51,025 nt of DNA from an uncultured Alistipes sp. (lineage in GTDB: Bacteria; Bacteroidota; Bacteroidia; Bacteroidales; Rikenellaceae). Positions 28,406 through 38,611 of this stretch are shown here, one piece after another. The stretch is taken from the NCBI GenBank assembly GCA_947573795.1, contig CANPHE010000020.1, positions 1-51,025 on the forward strand. The letters run 5' to 3'. The notes below the pieces were generated by a model, which saw only the letters and a program-made list of their open reading frames with translations, was not told the origin of the DNA and did no database searches. The position numbers were made by a program, and so were the translations under genes. Each line of letters starts with the position of its first letter. Positions within the stretch are counted from its first letter, which is position 1.

Positions 28406-29881
28406 TCATTCCAGCTCCCAATCGCTGCCGTCCTTGCGGTCTTTCACGCGGATACCGGCAGCCGAAAGCCCGTCGCGAATGCGGTCCGAAGCGGCCCAGT
28501 CCTTCGCGGCGCGCGCCTTCAGACGCTCGGCCAACAGCATCTCGACCAGCGGCGTCACGTAATCGCGTCCCGAGGCCGTACCCGCGGATTTCTCGTCGCG
28601 CAGGCCCAGGATGTCGAACGCATAGCGGCGCACGGTGGCCGTGAGCGCTTCGAGATCGGCGGCCGCGATGGTCTGCTGTCCGTCGACGATCTGGTTGATG
28701 ATGCGCACCCAGTCGAAGAGCGCCGAGATGACCATCGGCGAGTTCAGGTCGTCGGCCATCGCCTCGGCGCAACGGCGCTCCAGCTCGGCGGGATCGACCG
28801 TCGAGGCGGCTGCGGGCTTGATCTTCCCGAGGGCCTCGATGCCCTTCATCAATCGGTCCAACCCCTTCTCGGCAGCCTGCAACGCCTCGTTCGAGAAGTC
28901 GAGCGTCGAGCGGTAGTGGGCCTGGAGGACGAAGAAACGGATCGTCATGGGCGAATAGGCCTGCGCCAGGAGCTTGTGGCTGCCCGTGAAGAGCTCTTCG
29001 AGGGTGATGAAGTTGCCCAGCGATTTGCCCATCTTCTGACCGTTGATCGTAATCATGTTGTTATGCACCCAGTAGCGGGCCGAATCGCACCCCAGAGCGG
29101 CCGTCGACTGCGCGATCTCGCACTCGTGGTGGGGGAACATGAGGTCCATGCCGCCGCCGTGGATGTCGAACCGCTCGCCCAGGTAGCGCGTCGACATGGC
29201 CGAACACTCCATATGCCAGCCGGGGAATCCGTCGCTCCAGGGCGAGGGCCAGCGCATGATATGCTCGGGCGAAGCCTTTTTCCACAGGGCGAAGTCGTAG
29301 GAGTGGCGTTTGTCGCCCTGACCGTCCAGCTCGCGGGTGTTGGCCACGATATCGTCGAGGTTGCGGCCCGAAAGGCGCCCGTAATTGTACTTGGCGTTGT
29401 ATTTCTCCACGTCGAAGTAGACCGAACCGTTCGACACGTAGGCATATCCCGCGTCGAGAATCCGCTGCACGAAGGCGATCTGCTCGATGATGTGTCCCGA
29501 AGCGTGGGGCTCGATCGAGGGCGAAAGGACGTTCAGCGCATCCATCGCGCGGTGGTAACGCTCCGTGTAGTAGTGCGCCACCTCCATGGGTTCGAGCTGT
29601 TCGAGCCGCGCCTTCTTGGCGATCTTGTCCTCGCCCTCGTCGGCATCGTGTTCGAGGTGTCCCACGTCGGTGATGTTGCGCACGTAGCGGACCTTGTATC
29701 CGGCAGCCTTCAGGTAGCGGAACAGCAGGTCGAAGGTCACTGCGGGGCGCGCATGGCCCAGGTGCGGATCGCCGTAGACCGTCGGGCCGCAGACGTACAT
29801 GCCCGCGCGTCCCTCCACGAGAGGCACGAACTCCTCCTTGCGGCGCGTGAGCGTATTGTAAAGCATCAATTTCGATTCCAT
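28406..29881 (-). CDS. cysS: Cysteinyl-tRNA synthetase
   Basis: Class I synthetase charging tRNA-Cys, 491 aa. HIGH appears as HLGH (40-43) and KMSKS as KMGKS (in [12 protein letters not shown]). Zinc ligands that select cysteine are present: C31 ([10 protein letters not shown]), a Cys in WHMECSAMS, and HHE in [15 protein letters not shown]-type helical domain and a C-terminal region follow. The ATG at 29879-29881 was chosen; an alternative Met six codons in (LMLYNTLT) cannot be excluded. A promoter candidate lies just upstream (29899-29931). Confidence 0.96.
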   Translation of the reverse strand: MESKLMLYNTLTRRKEEFVPLVEGRAGMYVCGPTVYGDPHLGHARPAVTFDLLFRYLKAAGYKVRYVRNITDVGHLEHDADEGEDKIAKKARLEQLEPMEVAHYYTERYHRAMDALNVLSPSIEPHASGHIIEQIAFVQRILDAGYAYVSNGSVYFDVEKYNAKYNYGRLSGRNLDDIVANTRELDGQGDKRHSYDFALWKKASPEHIMRWPSPWSDGFPGWHMECSAMSTRYLGERFDIHGGGMDLMFPHHECEIAQSTAALGCDSARYWVHNNMITINGQKMGKSLGNFITLEELFTGSHKLLAQAYSPMTIRFFVLQAHYRSTLDFSNEALQAAEKGLDRLMKGIEALGKIKPAAASTVDPAELERRCAEAMADDLNSPMVISALFDWVRIINQIVDGQQTIAAADLEALTATVRRYAFDILGLRDEKSAGTASGRDYVTPLVEMLLAERLKARAAKDWAASDRIRDGLSAAGIRVKDRKDGSDWELE

Positions 29882-29898
29882 AACAGAGAATTTTACCG

Positions 29899-29931
29899 CA
29901 AAATTAACAATTTTAATTGAGAAACCGCCAA
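29899..29931 (-). promoter_or_regulatory. Promoter candidate of cysS
   Basis: On the minus strand: TTGG (29928-29931), 21 nt, TAATTTTG (29899-29906), 17 bp before the start codon. The -33 box is imperfect. Confidence 0.5.
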
Positions 29932-30001
29932 TCCCCGCGACTTCTCCACCGACAAAAAGGCGGCTTTGCGGCATTTGCGGCCAATAAGGCGGCAATAAGG
30001 A

Positions 30002-30031
30002 TTGGATTTCCCCGTTAAATGATTAATTTTG
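30002..30031 (+). promoter_or_regulatory. Promoter candidate of the DUF2723 gene
   Basis: TTGG (30003-30006) or the overlapping ATTG, then TAATTTTG (30024-30031), a full TAnnTTTG match; about 40 bp before the start codon. Confidence 0.5.
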
Positions 30032-30071
30032 CACGTTAAACACAAACGCTGCAAACACGAAAATTTTCGAT

Positions 30072-33000
30072 ATGACGCTATTCAAACGCTGGAACAACCT
30101 CGTCGGCTGGGCGGTTTTCGCCGTCGCGGCGGTCGTCTACCTGATGACGATGGAGCCCGTGTCGAGTCTCTGGGACTGCTCGGAGTTCATCGCCACCTCC
30201 TACAAACTCGAAGTGGGCCACCCTCCCGGAGCCCCGCTCTTCATGATGCTGGCGCGCCTGGCGACGCTCTTCGCCTTCGGCAACCCCGACTACGTAGGTA
30301 TCGCCGTCAATGCCATGAACTCCCTGGCCAGCGCCTTCTGCATCCTTTTCCTGTTCTGGACCATCACCCACCTGGCGCGCCGTCTCGTAACGCGCAACGG
30401 CGAGGAACTCACCCCCGCATCGATCTGGGCCATCCTCGGCGCCGGAGCCGTCGGAGCCCTGGCCTACACCTTCACCGACACCTTCTGGTTCTCGGCCATC
30501 GAAGGCGAGGTCTACGCCCTCTCGTCGATGTTCACGGCCCTGGTGGTGTGGCTCATGCTCAAATGGGAGGAGCAGGCCGACGAACCCCACGCTTCGCGCT
30601 GGATCGTGCTGATCGCCTACTGCATGGGCCTTTCGATCGGCGTGCATATCCTCAACCTGCTGACCATCCCGACGCTCGTCTTCATCTACTACTTCCGCAA
30701 GACGGAGCGCGTGACGCTGCGCGGCATCGTCGGCGCGACGCTCGTCGCCGGAGCCATCCTGCTCTTCGTCAACAACATCATCATCCCCTACACGGTCTAC
30801 CTCGGAGCGATGGTCGACCTCTTCGCGGTCAACACGCTGGGACTGCCCGTCAACACGGGCATGGCCCTCTTCTCGCTGGCGCTGATCGGCGGCATGGGCT
30901 ACCTCTCGTGGTATACCCACCGTCGGGGCAAGGTGGTGCTGAACATCGCCCTGCTGTCGGTGACGATGATCCTCGTAGGATTCTCCTCCTACGCCTCCAT
31001 GACGATCCGCGCGGCTGTCAATCCGCCCATGAACTCCAACAACCCCAACAACCCCCACGCCCTGCTTTCGGTGCTCAACCGCGACCAGTACGGCGACCGG
31101 CCGCTGCTCTACGGCCCCTACTACTCGGCGCCCGTCGAGGGGTTCAAGGAGAAGACCTTCTACTACCTCGACGAGGACGGCAAATACAAAACCGCCTCCT
31201 CGATCACGGGTTATACCCATGCCCCGGAGTTCATGCACCTCTTTCCCCGCCTGTGGGACTACCGCAAGGGCGAGAAGGAGTATAAGCAGTGGGCGGCCTA
31301 CCGCACCAAGGTCGAGACGCTGCGCGACGACAAGGGCGAAATCGTCCGCGACGAGGAGGGACGCCCCGTGCGCGGCGAAGTGCTCGATTTCGGACGCAAA
31401 CGCACCTACGACACCGGCTACGAGACCCGCACGATCGTCGAGCCGACCTTCCTGGAGAATGTCAATTTCTTCCTCAACTACCAGCTCTCGTACATGTACT
31501 GGCGCTATTTCCTGTGGAACTTCGTGGGACGCCAGAGCGACATACAACCCTCGCGCACGCTCATCACCGACGGCAACTGGCTCTCGGGCATCCGCTGGAT
31601 CGACGAGATGAACCTCGGTCCGCAGGACGACCTGCCGCGCGAGATCGCCGAGAACAAGGGGCGCAACACCTATTATTTCCTCCCCTTCCTGCTGGGTCTC
31701 GTCGGGCTGTTGTACCAGCTCAACCGCGACCAACGCAATTTCTCGATCGTCATGTGGCTCTTCATCATGACGGGCGTGGCGCTGGTCGTCTACTTCAACA
31801 CCTCGCCCGGCGAGCCGCGCGAACGCGACTACGTATATGCCGGTTCGTTCTACGCCTTCTCGATCTGGATCGGGCTGGGCGTGCTGGCCGTGCGCGACCT
31901 CGTGGCCCGGATCGCGCGGCGCCGCACCGCGGCGGTATCGGCCGTCGCTACGGCGGTGTGCCTGAGCGTCCCGACGATCCTCGCGGCCCAGAACTGGGAC
32001 GACCACGACCGTTCGCACCGCTACATGGCCCGCGACATCGGCTGGAACTACCTCATGTCCACGCTGCCCAATTCGATCATCCTCAACTACGGCGATAACG
32101 ACACCTTCCCGTTGTGGAACAACCAGGAGGTCTACGGCGTACGTCCCGACGTGCGTATCATGAACACCTCCTACCTCGGCGGCGAATGGTATATCGACGA
32201 GATGAAGACCAAAGCCAACGATGCCGAAGGGGTTCCCTTCTCGCTGCCCAAGCATAAATACACCTACAAAAACGATTTGATTCCGGTTTACGACCGCATC
32301 GATCGGGCGGTGGACATCCGCGAGGTGATCGACTTCGTGCGCAGCGACGACCCCCGCACCCAAGTGCGGCTTGACAACGGCACCGAAGGCGGCGAGCTCT
32401 CGGATTACATCCCCACCAAGCGCATCGCCCTGCCCGTGAACAAGGAGAACGCTTTGGCTTCGGGCATCGTCGCCGAGAAGGACCGCGACTTGATGGTCGA
32501 CACGATCTATATGGACATCAAGCGCAATGCACTGGAGAAAAACCAGTTGATGATCCTCGACATGCTGGCTAACTTCGACTGGAAACGCCCCATTTACCTC
32601 ACGCAGGTCTATATCCTCCAGGACCTCGGGCTGATGGACTACCTCCAGTTCGACGGCTACGCCTATCGGCTGGTGCCGATCCGCACCCCAGCGACGAATC
32701 CGTGGGAGATCGGCCGCATCGACCCCGACTACGCCGCACCGCTGCTGCGCGAAACGTTCCGCTACGGCAACCTGGCCGATCCGCGGGTCTACGTCGATTA
32801 TTTCATCCAATACAACCTCAGCGCGGCGCACGCCCGCGACTCGTTCGCCCGCGTAGCGAAGGAGCTGCTGCGGCAGAATCGGCCCGAGGAGGCGGTCGAA
32901 CTGCTCGATCTGGCGCTCGAAAAGCTGCCGACCTCGCAGATTCGCTTCACCGATACGAACACCTATCCGCTGCTGGAGGCCTACTACGCCGCCTCGGCGA

Positions 33001-33299
33001 TGGGTATCGAAGATGCCGGAGCGAAGGGCGACGCACTGTTGCGCGAATATGCCCGCACGCTGATCGAGTATATCGAATACTACCTGCGTTTCGACGGCAT
33101 CCAGGGCGACATGGTATCGGGTATCATCGACGACAAACTCGACCAGTTGGGCGACGTCTACTACCTGGCCTCCTATGCCGGACGCCGCGACGTCATCGCC
33201 GAGCTGAACAGTTATTACCGCACGCTGGGCGTCTCGGAGGAGAACCTCATCGACGCAGGCGACAAATCCGCCGCCGACAGCACGGCCGTAACGGAATAA
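30072..33299 (+). CDS. DUF2723 / glycosyltransferase family 117 membrane protein
   Basis: A 1075-aa membrane protein. The N-terminal half holds about 10-12 transmembrane helices; the family hallmark DCSEFIATSYKLEVGHPPGAPLF lies after the first helix (about 37-58), with the acidic Asp-Glu pair in the first outer loop, as in lipid-linked-sugar GT-C transferases. A long soluble part follows (about 320-440), more helices (about 530-640), and a C-terminal periplasmic region with TPR-like helices (about 900-1050). The family is widespread in Bacteroidota and related to eukaryotic TMEM260 O-mannosyltransferase, so protein O-glycosylation is a reasonable guess (inference). Monocistronic: promoter before, strong terminator after. 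Confidence 0.88.
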   Translation: MTLFKRWNNLVGWAVFAVAAVVYLMTMEPVSSLWDCSEFIATSYKLEVGHPPGAPLFMMLARLATLFAFGNPDYVGIAVNAMNSLASAFCILFLFWTITHLARRLVTRNGEELTPASIWAILGAGAVGALAYTFTDTFWFSAIEGEVYALSSMFTALVVWLMLKWEEQADEPHASRWIVLIAYCMGLSIGVHILNLLTIPTLVFIYYFRKTERVTLRGIVGATLVAGAILLFVNNIIIPYTVYLGAMVDLFAVNTLGLPVNTGMALFSLALIGGMGYLSWYTHRRGKVVLNIALLSVTMILVGFSSYASMTIRAAVNPPMNSNNPNNPHALLSVLNRDQYGDRPLLYGPYYSAPVEGFKEKTFYYLDEDGKYKTASSITGYTHAPEFMHLFPRLWDYRKGEKEYKQWAAYRTKVETLRDDKGEIVRDEEGRPVRGEVLDFGRKRTYDTGYETRTIVEPTFLENVNFFLNYQLSYMYWRYFLWNFVGRQSDIQPSRTLITDGNWLSGIRWIDEMNLGPQDDLPREIAENKGRNTYYFLPFLLGLVGLLYQLNRDQRNFSIVMWLFIMTGVALVVYFNTSPGEPRERDYVYAGSFYAFSIWIGLGVLAVRDLVARIARRRTAAVSAVATAVCLSVPTILAAQNWDDHDRSHRYMARDIGWNYLMSTLPNSIILNYGDNDTFPLWNNQEVYGVRPDVRIMNTSYLGGEWYIDEMKTKANDAEGVPFSLPKHKYTYKNDLIPVYDRIDRAVDIREVIDFVRSDDPRTQVRLDNGTEGGELSDYIPTKRIALPVNKENALASGIVAEKDRDLMVDTIYMDIKRNALEKNQLMILDMLANFDWKRPIYLTQVYILQDLGLMDYLQFDGYAYRLVPIRTPATNPWEIGRIDPDYAAPLLRETFRYGNLADPRVYVDYFIQYNLSAAHARDSFARVAKELLRQNRPEEAVELLDLALEKLPTSQIRFTDTNTYPLLEAYYAASAMGIEDAGAKGDALLREYARTLIEYIEYYLRFDGIQGDMVSGIIDDKLDQLGDVYYLASYAGRRDVIAELNSYYRTLGVSEENLIDAGDKSAADSTAVTE

Positions 33300-33398
33300 A
33301 CCGCCTGGGAGGGAGCTGTCAAGGCTACACTCCTCGGGAATCCTGCGAGTCAGAAAAGTTGCCGGAAGGGAGTGCTTTCCCGAAATTCTGCGAATCGA

Positions 33399-33434
33399 AC
33401 CGGGACCTCGAGTAATCGGGGTTCCGGTTTTTTC
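33399..33434 (+). terminator. Terminator after the DUF2723 gene
   Basis: A 13-bp stem (ACCGGGACCTCGA / TCGGGGTTCCGGT, two G-T pairs) with loop GTAA is followed by six T's. Confidence 0.85.
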
Positions 33435-33532
33435 GTGCGGTGTCGGGTCTCCAATGCTATGTCAGAGCAGAAGCCTGCGAAGCAAGACTTCGACCGTATA
33501 GCAAAAAAACCGTACGAGCCGTCCATAATCAT

Positions 33533-33563
33533 TTGCCGAATAATGATATTTTTCATAATATTG
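33533..33563 (+). promoter_or_regulatory. Promoter of the CD225/DUF2752 pair
   Basis: TTTG (33533-33536), 19 nt, TAATATTG (33556-33563; one mismatch to TAnnTTTG), 28 bp before the start codon. Confidence 0.6.
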
Positions 33564-33591
33564 CACTCGAACCCACAAAAAAACGAATACG

Positions 33592-33879
33592 ATGGAATGT
33601 GATCACACTCCTTCTCAAAAGCCTAAAGACTTCTTGGTATGGGCAATTCTTTGCACCTGCCTTTGCTGTTTGCCCCTGGGTATTGTCTCTATCATCAGAT
33701 CGTGCCAGGTAAATACTTATTGGAGCCAAGGAGCCTATGAAGAAGCGCGTCAAGCTGCCGTCGAAGCCAGGAAATGGGCTTTTTGGGGCATCGGAATCTC
33801 AGCAGCATTCATTGTCCTGTACCTGCTCTTCATCATTGGATGTGTGGCTTTTGGAATAAGTATGGCGGCCCTTGAATAA
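33592..33879 (+). CDS. CD225/dispanin-family small membrane protein
   Basis: 95 aa, matching the CD225 (IFITM-like) fold: a Pro-rich N-terminus (TPSQKPKDFL), a first hydrophobic segment with CTCLCCLPLGIVSII (about 21-35), a short amphipathic stretch with the family pattern SCQVNTYWSQGAYEEARQAA, and a second helix (about 65-88). The bacterial function of this family is not settled; membrane remodelling is assumed from eukaryotic relatives. Its stop overlaps the next gene by 8 bp. Codon use is less GC-rich than the neighbours. Confidence 0.85.
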   Translation: MECDHTPSQKPKDFLVWAILCTCLCCLPLGIVSIIRSCQVNTYWSQGAYEEARQAAVEARKWAFWGIGISAAFIVLYLLFIIGCVAFGISMAALE

Positions 33880-34294
33880 CTGTAATAACTACCCGTTTCG
33901 TCAGTGCAAGAGATGGGGGCTTGCAATCCTGCTGCTTGCAGGAATTATGAGTTTGTTTGCGTTATATTATTACATCAATCCAGAGCATTCGATTTGGATG
34001 CCTAAATGCATGTTTCGGTTCTTCACTGGCTGGGATTGCCCTGCATGCGGAGGACAACGTGCGGTACATGCGGTTTTGCACGGACAATGGCGCATGGCCA
34101 TACGCTATAATCCCTTTCTGCTTATCTCCTTACCTTATTTGACAGTGGTAGCATATACGACCTTTTCGACAACCCGCTACGCCCGGCGGTTGAAGACAAC
34201 CGCACAACATCCTTGGGTGATAAAAACCTATATTCTGCTCTTTTTTTGTTGGTGGGTCTTTCGTAATACCTCTTGGTGGATCGGAGCGAGTTAG
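33872..34294 (+). CDS. DUF2752 membrane protein (TTG start)
   Basis: 140 aa. The DUF2752 signature FTGWDCPACGGQRAVHAVLHGQW (about 51-73) follows the first transmembrane helix (about 16-34); two more helices lie at about 82-98 and 118-135. The only start that keeps the first helix is a TTG at 33872, overlapping the CD225 gene by 8 bp; the next Met (GIMSLF) is inside helix 1. The overlap argues for coupled translation and a shared role with the CD225 protein. The CPxCGG motif suggests metal binding or a redox site, unproven. Confidence 0.82.
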   Translation: MNNCNNYPFRQCKRWGLAILLLAGIMSLFALYYYINPEHSIWMPKCMFRFFTGWDCPACGGQRAVHAVLHGQWRMAIRYNPFLLISLPYLTVVAYTTFSTTRYARRLKTTAQHPWVIKTYILLFFCWWVFRNTSWWIGAS

Positions 34295-34932
34295 GGCGCA
34301 TGGAGCAAGCGAGGCATACGGACAAAAATATAAAGTTCATGAATCGCCTTTGTGATTCGAACAAGTGCGCTCCTTCGGATCGCGCGAGCCGTAGATTTTC
34401 CCGAAGCGCTATGCGCTTCGATTTTTTGTACCGGTAGATGCCAAAGGTACAAAAGCATCCGCATGTCGTTCTCGCGGGATCGTTGCTCACCCGTCGCTTA
34501 CGCGGGCGGAGTAAGATCGAGCCTTTACTTTCTTCTTACATTCCGGACCGCACTGCCGATTTCTAAAACCCGGCTCTTAGCCGGGCAAGGCGAACGATGA
34601 TGCGGAATTTTTGTGCCGCTCCGCGGCATGGGTTTAAATTTTTTGCTACGAATTGCGATCCGTAGGATCGTGCAGTCCGCCGCCGGGGGTGGCGGCGGAC
34701 TGCCTATCGCTTGAAGGCTCCGGCAGTCTCCGCTGGCGGCGAACCGCAAAAACTTTTCACGTTTAACGTTTAACCTATCCCCTTTCGCCTTCATAAATCC
34801 CGGTTCTTAGCCGGGCAAAGCGCAGCCTTGCCATCTTCAGCGGCTCGCGCCTTTGGCGGCCGCCCCCAGCCGCCAAAGAGGATTATTCCCACAAAGGAAA
34901 TTCTTAATTTTGAATTCTTAACTCTTAATTAC
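34295..34932. repeat. Repeat-filled gap, no gene
   Basis: Visible: GCGCGAGCCGTAG (34382-34394) and GATCCGTAGGATCGTGCAG (34667-34685), relatives of the 24818/24943 repeat; two CCCGG-cttTTAG-CCGGG hairpins (34565-34580 and 34799-34815) followed by GCAARGCG; CTTTTCACGTTTAACG (34754-34769) of the TTTCACC family; and CATCTTCAGCGGCTCGCGC (34832-34850), matching one arm of the 19613 hairpin. The CCGCCGCCGG.. GGCGGCGG stretch at 34688-34710 is a further strong hairpin. Confidence 0.55.
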
Positions 34933-34968
34933 AAAAAAAAAGCCCCTCCTCGCAAACGAGGAAGGGCT
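34933..34968 (-). terminator. Terminator of the TPR protein gene
   Basis: On the minus strand a 12-bp stem AGCCCTTCCTCG / CGAGGAGGGGCT (one G-T pair), loop TTTG, is followed by eight T's; 23 bp after the stop. Confidence 0.88.
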
Positions 34969-34990
34969 CCTGTAAGTTTCGACAAACGAA

Positions 34991-35929
34991 TTACTTCGAG
35001 AGCTCGGCCAAAGCGGTTTTAGCATTCTCGGCAGCGGCGCCGGCAGTTACCTGCTTGAAGGCGGCGATAGCCTGCGGCTTCATCTCCTTGGCGTTATAAG
35101 CGGCACCCAGCAGATAGTACATCAGCGACTTGTCGGCCTCGTCGGTCTGTGCGGCAGCAGCAGCCTCGCCCAACTCGATCACCTTGGCATAGTCCTTTTT
35201 GTTGGCATAAGCCTGGAGGCGTACGTTCTGGAACAACGCGCTCTCGGGGTTCTTCTCCAACTGCGCATCGGCCATCGCGATGATGCCGTCGTAGTCGCCG
35301 GCACCCTGCATCGTAGCTACCTTGTTATTGGTATACAACGCCATCATCTCCTTCGCCTTGGCTACGTCGTCGGCATATTTGGGGTGCTTCTTCGCGGCGA
35401 TCGCCTCGTAGACCTCCATACCCTTCTCGTACTCGCCCATCTCGCAGTAGCTCATCGCGAGGTTCAGCGCCATGCCCGTGTTGTCGGGGTCGGCCTTGTA
35501 ACCCTTCTCGAAAATCCCGGCAGCCGTAGCGTAATCCTTGCTGTTGAAGGCGTCGCCACCCTGCACCTGGTAAATCTTGGCCACCCAGCCGTTGGCCTTG
35601 GCCATCTGGGTCATGTCGCCGTAGAGTTCGGCCAGCTCGGCCGACTTGGTGAAGTTGGTCAACGCAGCGTCGTAGTTCTTCGTCCGCATGGCGCCACCGC
35701 CCAGCATGAAGTAGCATTTGGGCAGCGTCGACTTGGCCGTGGCGACCATCGAAGCGGCCTCCTCGTTGTCCATGCCCTCATCGATGACCTTCTCGAACTT
35801 CGCCGCAGCCGTAGCGAAATCCTTGGCTCCGTATGCCGCAGCGGCCTCGTTGTAAACAGCCGCCAAATCCTGCGCCGAGAGCGACACGACCGCCAGCAGC
35901 GCAACAACCGATACAAATAACTTTTTCAT
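34991..35929 (-). CDS. Periplasmic tetratricopeptide-repeat protein
   Basis: 312 aa with a signal peptide (MKKLFVSVVALLAVVSLSAQ, cleavage SLSA-QD). The whole mature part is alpha-helical TPR repeats with the A-x3-Y/F pattern, such as YNEAAAAYGAKDFATAAAKFEKVI, KNYDAALTNFTKSAELAE, KDYATAAGIFEKGYKADPDN and GEYEKGMEVYEAI. A soluble periplasmic protein-protein adaptor is likely; partner unknown. The gene has a consensus promoter and a strong terminator of its own, suggesting good expression. Confidence 0.9.
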   Translation of the reverse strand: MKKLFVSVVALLAVVSLSAQDLAAVYNEAAAAYGAKDFATAAAKFEKVIDEGMDNEEAASMVATAKSTLPKCYFMLGGGAMRTKNYDAALTNFTKSAELAELYGDMTQMAKANGWVAKIYQVQGGDAFNSKDYATAAGIFEKGYKADPDNTGMALNLAMSYCEMGEYEKGMEVYEAIAAKKHPKYADDVAKAKEMMALYTNNKVATMQGAGDYDGIIAMADAQLEKNPESALFQNVRLQAYANKKDYAKVIELGEAAAAAQTDEADKSLMYYLLGAAYNAKEMKPQAIAAFKQVTAGAAAENAKTALAELSK

Positions 35930-35992
35930 GTGTTCTATACGTTTTTTGAGTTGTCGATTTTTCCGCACCCTGCCTGAAAAGTGCTATGGATG

Positions 35993-36024
35993 CAAAAGTA
36001 TAAAATATTTTCCTTATTTTCAAA
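35993..36024 (-). promoter_or_regulatory. Promoter of the TPR protein gene
   Basis: On the minus strand: TTTG (36021-36024), exactly 20 nt, TACTTTTG (35993-36000): a full consensus match. The leader is about 60 nt. Confidence 0.75.
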
Positions 36025-36026
36025 AC

Positions 36027-36470
36027 CTAACTGCGCAAACCTGCGAAAAACGAGGTCATAAGCGCTTCGCACTCCCCGGCCAGAACGCCTCCCGTCGCCG
36101 TCGTACGCGGATGAAACACGCATTCGGAGTAGCGGCGATAGCCCTTCTTAGGGTCGTCGGCACCCCATACGACCCGGCCGATCTGGGCCCATCCGATCGC
36201 TCCGGCACACATGATGCAGGGTTCGACCGTTACGTACAACGTGCAGTTCTGTAAATACTTGCCCCCCAACGTCGCGGCTGCGGCCGTCAGCGCTTGCATC
36301 TCGGCGTGAGCCGTCGGATCGGCGAGCGTCTCCACCAGGTTGTGCCCGCGTCCCACCACCGCGCCGTCGGCCACGACGACGGCACCGATCGGCACCTCCT
36401 GTGCCTCTAACGCTTTGCGAGCCTCGTTTAGTGCGAGGCGCATGAATTTTTCGTCGGTCTGCGAATTCAT
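36027..36470 (-). CDS. tadA: tRNA adenosine(34) deaminase
   Basis: Deaminates wobble A34 to inosine in tRNA-Arg(ACG). 147 aa. Zinc/catalytic motifs of the CDA fold: HAEMQAL (His55, Glu57) and PCIMCAGA (Cys85, Cys88). VPIGAVVV and the C-terminal GVLAGECEALMTSFF match TadA. The ATG at 36468-36470 was used; an upstream in-frame TTG would add MKKTFR. A related nucleoside deaminase (guanine or cytosine) is the alternative, but TadA fits better. The TPR promoter lies just past its stop, so the two are separate units. Confidence 0.9.
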   Translation of the reverse strand: MNSQTDEKFMRLALNEARKALEAQEVPIGAVVVADGAVVGRGHNLVETLADPTAHAEMQALTAAAATLGGKYLQNCTLYVTVEPCIMCAGAIGWAQIGRVVWGADDPKKGYRRYSECVFHPRTTATGGVLAGECEALMTSFFAGLRS

Positions 36471-36780
36471 TCGAAATGTTTTTTTCAATAGTAACCTGCG
36501 ACTTTACACGAATGCTCCACGACATTGCCGGTTACGTCCGAGAGAGAGGTCGGATTTGCAAACGCGGCAAAATGCCGCGAAACATCTACCGGTCCGAGCA
36601 AAACGACAGTCGAAAATCCGAGTCCGCGTAAAGTTTCATTTTTTGCAAATGTAACGATTTTTCGGGAAACCCGCCGAACCGCAGGGTGCGATTTTCCGTA
36701 CTCGCCCTTTTCATTTTCCGAACCTTTTACTAACTTTGCGTGTTTGGAATCACGAAACAGATAAAAATCTCATAAATTCC
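36471..36780. promoter_or_regulatory. Divergent spacer tadA/aspS with aspS promoter
   Basis: TTTT (36708-36711), 19 nt, TAACTTTG (36731-36738) precedes aspS with a leader of about 37 nt. The rest is AT/GC-mixed with no gene or repeat that I recognise. Confidence 0.55.
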
Positions 36781-38535
36781 ATGTACAGAACCCATACGTG
36801 CGGCTCGCTCAGAGCCGAAAACACGAACGAAACCGTCACCCTGGCCGGGTGGGTACAAAAAGTGAGAAACCTGGGCGCCATGACCTTCATCGACCTGCGC
36901 GACCGCTACGGCATCACGCAGATCGTGGTCGAGGAGCACTCGCCGGTCGACGTGCGCGAGGCCGCGGCGCGCCTGGGCCGCGAATTCGTGGTGCAGGTCA
37001 CGGGCCGCGTGCTCGAACGTTCGTCGAAAAACCCCCGGATGGCCACGGGCGACGTGGAGGTCACGGCCGGGAAGCTCACGATCCTCAACGAGGCGCAGAC
37101 CCCGCCCTTCACCATCGAGGAGGTGTCGGACGGCGGCGACGACCTGCGCATGAAGTACCGCTACCTCGACCTGCGCCGTGCGCCGTTGCAGCGCAACATG
37201 ATCCTGCGCCACAAGATGGCGCAGGAGATCCGCCGCTTCCTCGACAGCGAGGGCTTCCTTGAGATCGAGACGCCCTACCTCGTGGGTTCCACGCCCGAGG
37301 GTGCGCGCGACTTCGTGGTTCCCAGCCGCATGAACCCCAACCAGTTCTATGCGCTGCCCCAGTCGCCCCAGACCCTCAAGCAGCTGCTGATGGTCGCGGG
37401 CTACGACCGCTATTTCCAGATCGTGCGCTGCTTCCGCGACGAGGACCTGCGCGCCGACCGCCAGCCCGAGTTCACGCAGATCGACTGCGAGATGTCGTTC
37501 GTCGAGCAGGAGGACATCCTGGAGGTGTTCGAGCGCTGGGCCAAGCACATGTTCCGCCACGTGATGGGCATCGAGTTCACGGAGCCCTTCCGCCGCATGC
37601 CGTGGATCGAGGCGATGGAGAAGTACGGTTCGGACAAACCCGACCTGCGCTTCGGCATGGAGTTCGCCGACGTCACCGACCTGGCGCACGGCCACGGCTT
37701 CGCGGTCTTCGACGATGCCGAGTACGTCACAGGATTCGCCGCTCCGGGCTGCGCCGCCTACACGCGCAAGCAGATCGACGCGCTGACCGAGTTCGTCAAG
37801 CGTCCGCAGGTGGGCGCCAAGGGGCTGATCTGGATCCGCGTGGAGGCCGATGCCGTGAAGTCGTCCGTCGATAAGTTCTTCACGCCCGACGAGGTGCGCG
37901 CCCTGGCCGAGCGCTGCGGCGCCAAGGCCGGTGACATGGTCTTCATCCTCTGCGGCAAGAAGTTCCGCGCGCTGACCCAGCTCTGCGCCCTGCGTCTGGA
38001 GGTGGCCCGCCAGCTCGGGCTGCGCGACCCGCAGAAGTTCGCGCCGCTGTGGGTCGTGGACTTCCCGATGTTCGAGTGGGACGACGAGACGCAGCGTTTC
38101 TATGCGATGCACCACCCCTTCACCTCGCCCAAACCCGAAGACGTGCAGTACCTCGAAAGCGACCCGGGACGCGTGCGTGCCAACGCCTACGACTTCGTGT
38201 GCAACGGCACCGAGATCGGCGGCGGTTCGATCCGTATCCACGACGCCCAGTTGCAGGCGTTGATCTTCAAATGCCTGGGCTTCACGCCCGAGCGGGCGCA
38301 GGAGCAGTTCGGATTCCTGATGAACGCCTTCAAGTTCGGTGCGCCTCCCCACGGCGGTCTGGCCTTCGGTTTCGACCGTCTCTGCTCGCTCTTCGGCGGC
38401 TCGGAGTCGATCCGCGACTTCATCGCTTTCCCGAAGAACAACGCAGGCCGCGACGTGATGCTCGACGCTCCTGGCTATGTCGACCAGTCGCAGCTGGACG
38501 AACTCTACCTCTCGCTCGTGAAGCCGGAGGAGTAG
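36781..38535 (+). CDS. aspS: Aspartyl-tRNA synthetase
   Basis: Class IIb synthetase, 584 aa. An N-terminal OB-fold anticodon domain ([24 protein letters not shown], about 20-43) is followed by the catalytic core: motif 2 [18 protein letters not shown] (about 218-235), the bacterial insertion (GAD) domain (about 280-430), and motif 3 [15 protein letters not shown] (about 523-537). The bacterial length with the insertion fits. Whether it is discriminating or also charges Asn cannot be told here. The ATG at 36781 gives the standard [10 protein letters not shown] start. A hairpin terminator follows. Confidence 0.97.
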   Translation: MYRTHTCGSLRAENTNETVTLAGWVQKVRNLGAMTFIDLRDRYGITQIVVEEHSPVDVREAAARLGREFVVQVTGRVLERSSKNPRMATGDVEVTAGKLTILNEAQTPPFTIEEVSDGGDDLRMKYRYLDLRRAPLQRNMILRHKMAQEIRRFLDSEGFLEIETPYLVGSTPEGARDFVVPSRMNPNQFYALPQSPQTLKQLLMVAGYDRYFQIVRCFRDEDLRADRQPEFTQIDCEMSFVEQEDILEVFERWAKHMFRHVMGIEFTEPFRRMPWIEAMEKYGSDKPDLRFGMEFADVTDLAHGHGFAVFDDAEYVTGFAAPGCAAYTRKQIDALTEFVKRPQVGAKGLIWIRVEADAVKSSVDKFFTPDEVRALAERCGAKAGDMVFILCGKKFRALTQLCALRLEVARQLGLRDPQKFAPLWVVDFPMFEWDDETQRFYAMHHPFTSPKPEDVQYLESDPGRVRANAYDFVCNGTEIGGGSIRIHDAQLQALIFKCLGFTPERAQEQFGFLMNAFKFGAPPHGGLAFGFDRLCSLFGGSESIRDFIAFPKNNAGRDVMLDAPGYVDQSQLDELYLSLVKPEE

Positions 38536-38559
38536 AGACACATCAAACGACCTTCAAGG

Positions 38560-38592
38560 AGGGAGCCTCGGATTTGCGGGGCTCCCTTCGTT
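38560..38592 (+). terminator. Terminator of aspS (weak U-tract)
   Basis: AGGGAGCC (38560-38567) pairs with GGCTCCCT (38580-38587), followed by TCGTTAT. Stem good, T-run poor. Confidence 0.55.
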
Positions 38593-38611
38593 ATCGTCAT
38601 ACTACGGAACG

